Of a stretch of 64,000 nt of DNA, positions 63,457-64,000 are shown one piece after another. The position numbers were made by a program, and so were the translations under genes. The notes under the pieces were generated by a model. It searched no databases. It saw only the letters and a program-made list of their open reading frames with translations, and was not told the origin of the DNA. The stretch's first letter is position 1; every line of letters begins with the position of its first letter. The stretch comes from VRUE01 sp963697695 (GTDB taxonomy: Bacteria > Actinomycetota > Thermoleophilia > Solirubrobacterales > 70-9), in contig OY969094.1 of NCBI GenBank assembly GCA_963697695.1, positions 744,001 through 808,000 of the forward strand, given 5' to 3'.

Positions 63457-64000
63457 GTCGAGTTCGGCGTCGCGGTGCTTGACCCGAATAACGACGTCGT
63501 CGCGGCTCTCGAGGTCGCGGCGGATCCGGTCGGCGACGGTGATCGAGCGGTGGCGACCCCCGGTGCAGCCGATGGCGATCGTCAGGTGGCTCTTGCCCTC
63601 GGCCACATAGGCCGGGACGAGGAACTCGAGCAGCGGCAGCAGGCGGCCGTAGAACTCACCTGCCTGGGTGCCGGACTCGACGTACTCGCGGACCTCGAGG
63701 TCGAGACCGGTCATCGGCCGCAGCGAGTCGACGTAGTGGGGGTTGGGCAGGAAGCGCACGTCGAGGGTGAGGTCGGCATCGCGCGGCGGTCCGTTCTTGA
63801 AGCCGAAGGTGAGCAGGGTCAGCGCCAGCTTGCCGCTCTCGTTTCGGCCCAGCATCTCCTCGGCGATGCGGCGGCGCAGCATGCCGCTGGTCAGGTCACC
63901 GGTCTCCATCACGACGTCGGCCCGCTCGCGCAGCGGCGCCAGCAGCTCGCGCTCGGCCCGGATGCCGTCGACGATCCTTCCTTCCGGCGCCATCGGGTGG
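63454..64000 (-). CDS. rapZ: RNase adapter/nucleotide-binding protein RapZ (3' part)
   Basis: The frame is open to the window edge; 181 residues are visible of about 285. SFGFKNG-type motif LLTFGFKNGPPRDADLTLDVRFLPNPHYVD and TIAIGCTGGRHRSITVADRI are the RapZ C-terminal signatures. The N-terminal P-loop lies outside. In many Gram-positive genomes it precedes yvcK and whiA (known), but those are not in the window. Its end overlaps copy C of the dispersed repeat by 3 bases. Confidence 0.93.
   Translation of the reverse strand, partial: HPMAPEGRIVDGIRAERELLAPLRERADVVMETGDLTSGMLRRRIAEEMLGRNESGKLALTLLTFGFKNGPPRDADLTLDVRFLPNPHYVDSLRPMTGLDLEVREYVESGTQAGEFYGRLLPLLEFLVPAYVAEGKSHLTIAIGCTGGRHRSITVADRIRRDLESRDDVVIRVKHRDAELD

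Overview
The window reads as chromosomal DNA of a very GC-rich Gram-positive bacterium. The most likely source is an actinobacterium close to Solirubrobacterales/Thermoleophilia. This placement is inferred from codon and base composition, the co-occurrence of a Ccm-type cytochrome c maturation system with actinobacterial families, an alkB-rubredoxin-TetR operon, and the rapZ/gap/pgk/tpiA neighbourhood. It was not tested against a database. No rRNA, CRISPR array, insertion sequence or phage gene was seen. No gene-free stretch exceeds 300 bases.

Layout. (1) 1-19486 is a cell-surface polysaccharide locus: a chain-length/BY-kinase-like protein, an O-antigen polymerase/ligase-like protein, five complete glycosyltransferases and one cut by the window edge, an ABC exporter, two sulfotransferases, an FkbM methyltransferase, a secreted clan GH-A-like glycosidase, an AsnB-type amidotransferase and a nucleotidyltransferase. 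Most + strand genes overlap by ATGA or GTGA, so they are co-translated. (2) 19493-25971, minus strand, is a lasso peptide gene cluster: a LuxR-type regulator, a 49-residue precursor, an asparagine-synthetase-like cyclase, a split B2 protease and B1 recognition element, two HPr-kinase-like proteins and a two-gene ABC exporter. (3) 26019-33325 holds small enzymes and regulators: GNAT proteins, a saccharopine-dehydrogenase-like protein, DUF3237, a methyltransferase, dtd, DUF378, pdxH and TetR proteins. It ends in the alkB-rubredoxin-alkX operon (to 34682) with a clear operator. (4) 34904-38777 holds secG, ccmF-ccmE and a short-chain dehydrogenase. (5) 38812-46800 is mostly secreted proteins of unknown role, an AT-rich regulatory region, a tRNA-Gly(CCC), and a cutinase/von Willebrand A pair that looks frameshifted. 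(6) 46808-53550 holds a potassium-channel-like protein, tlpA-ccmH, a degenerate BY-kinase-like ATPase, argS, a phosphoesterase and a lipoprotein-Ser/Thr kinase operon. (7) 53627-64000 holds a membrane protein, tgt, glycolytic gpmI-tpiA-pgk-gap, a VOC protein, an ABC-2 exporter and the 3' part of rapZ.

How the genes work together. The surface locus appears to build, export, sulfate and possibly methylate a glycan. The lasso cluster is complete for maturation and export. It also carries two kinase-like proteins, and a nucleotidyltransferase sits just across the regulator, a combination known from phosphorylated and sugar-decorated lasso peptides. The predicted core ends in proline and so lacks the C-terminal serine that known lasso kinases use.

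Two genome-wide habits show up. Many genes start on GTG/TTG/ATG only 6-8 nt downstream of a TANNNT-like -10 box, which suggests leaderless mRNAs. Several intergenic regions contain very long, perfect inverted repeats without U-tracts, and three copies of a structured dispersed repeat occur.
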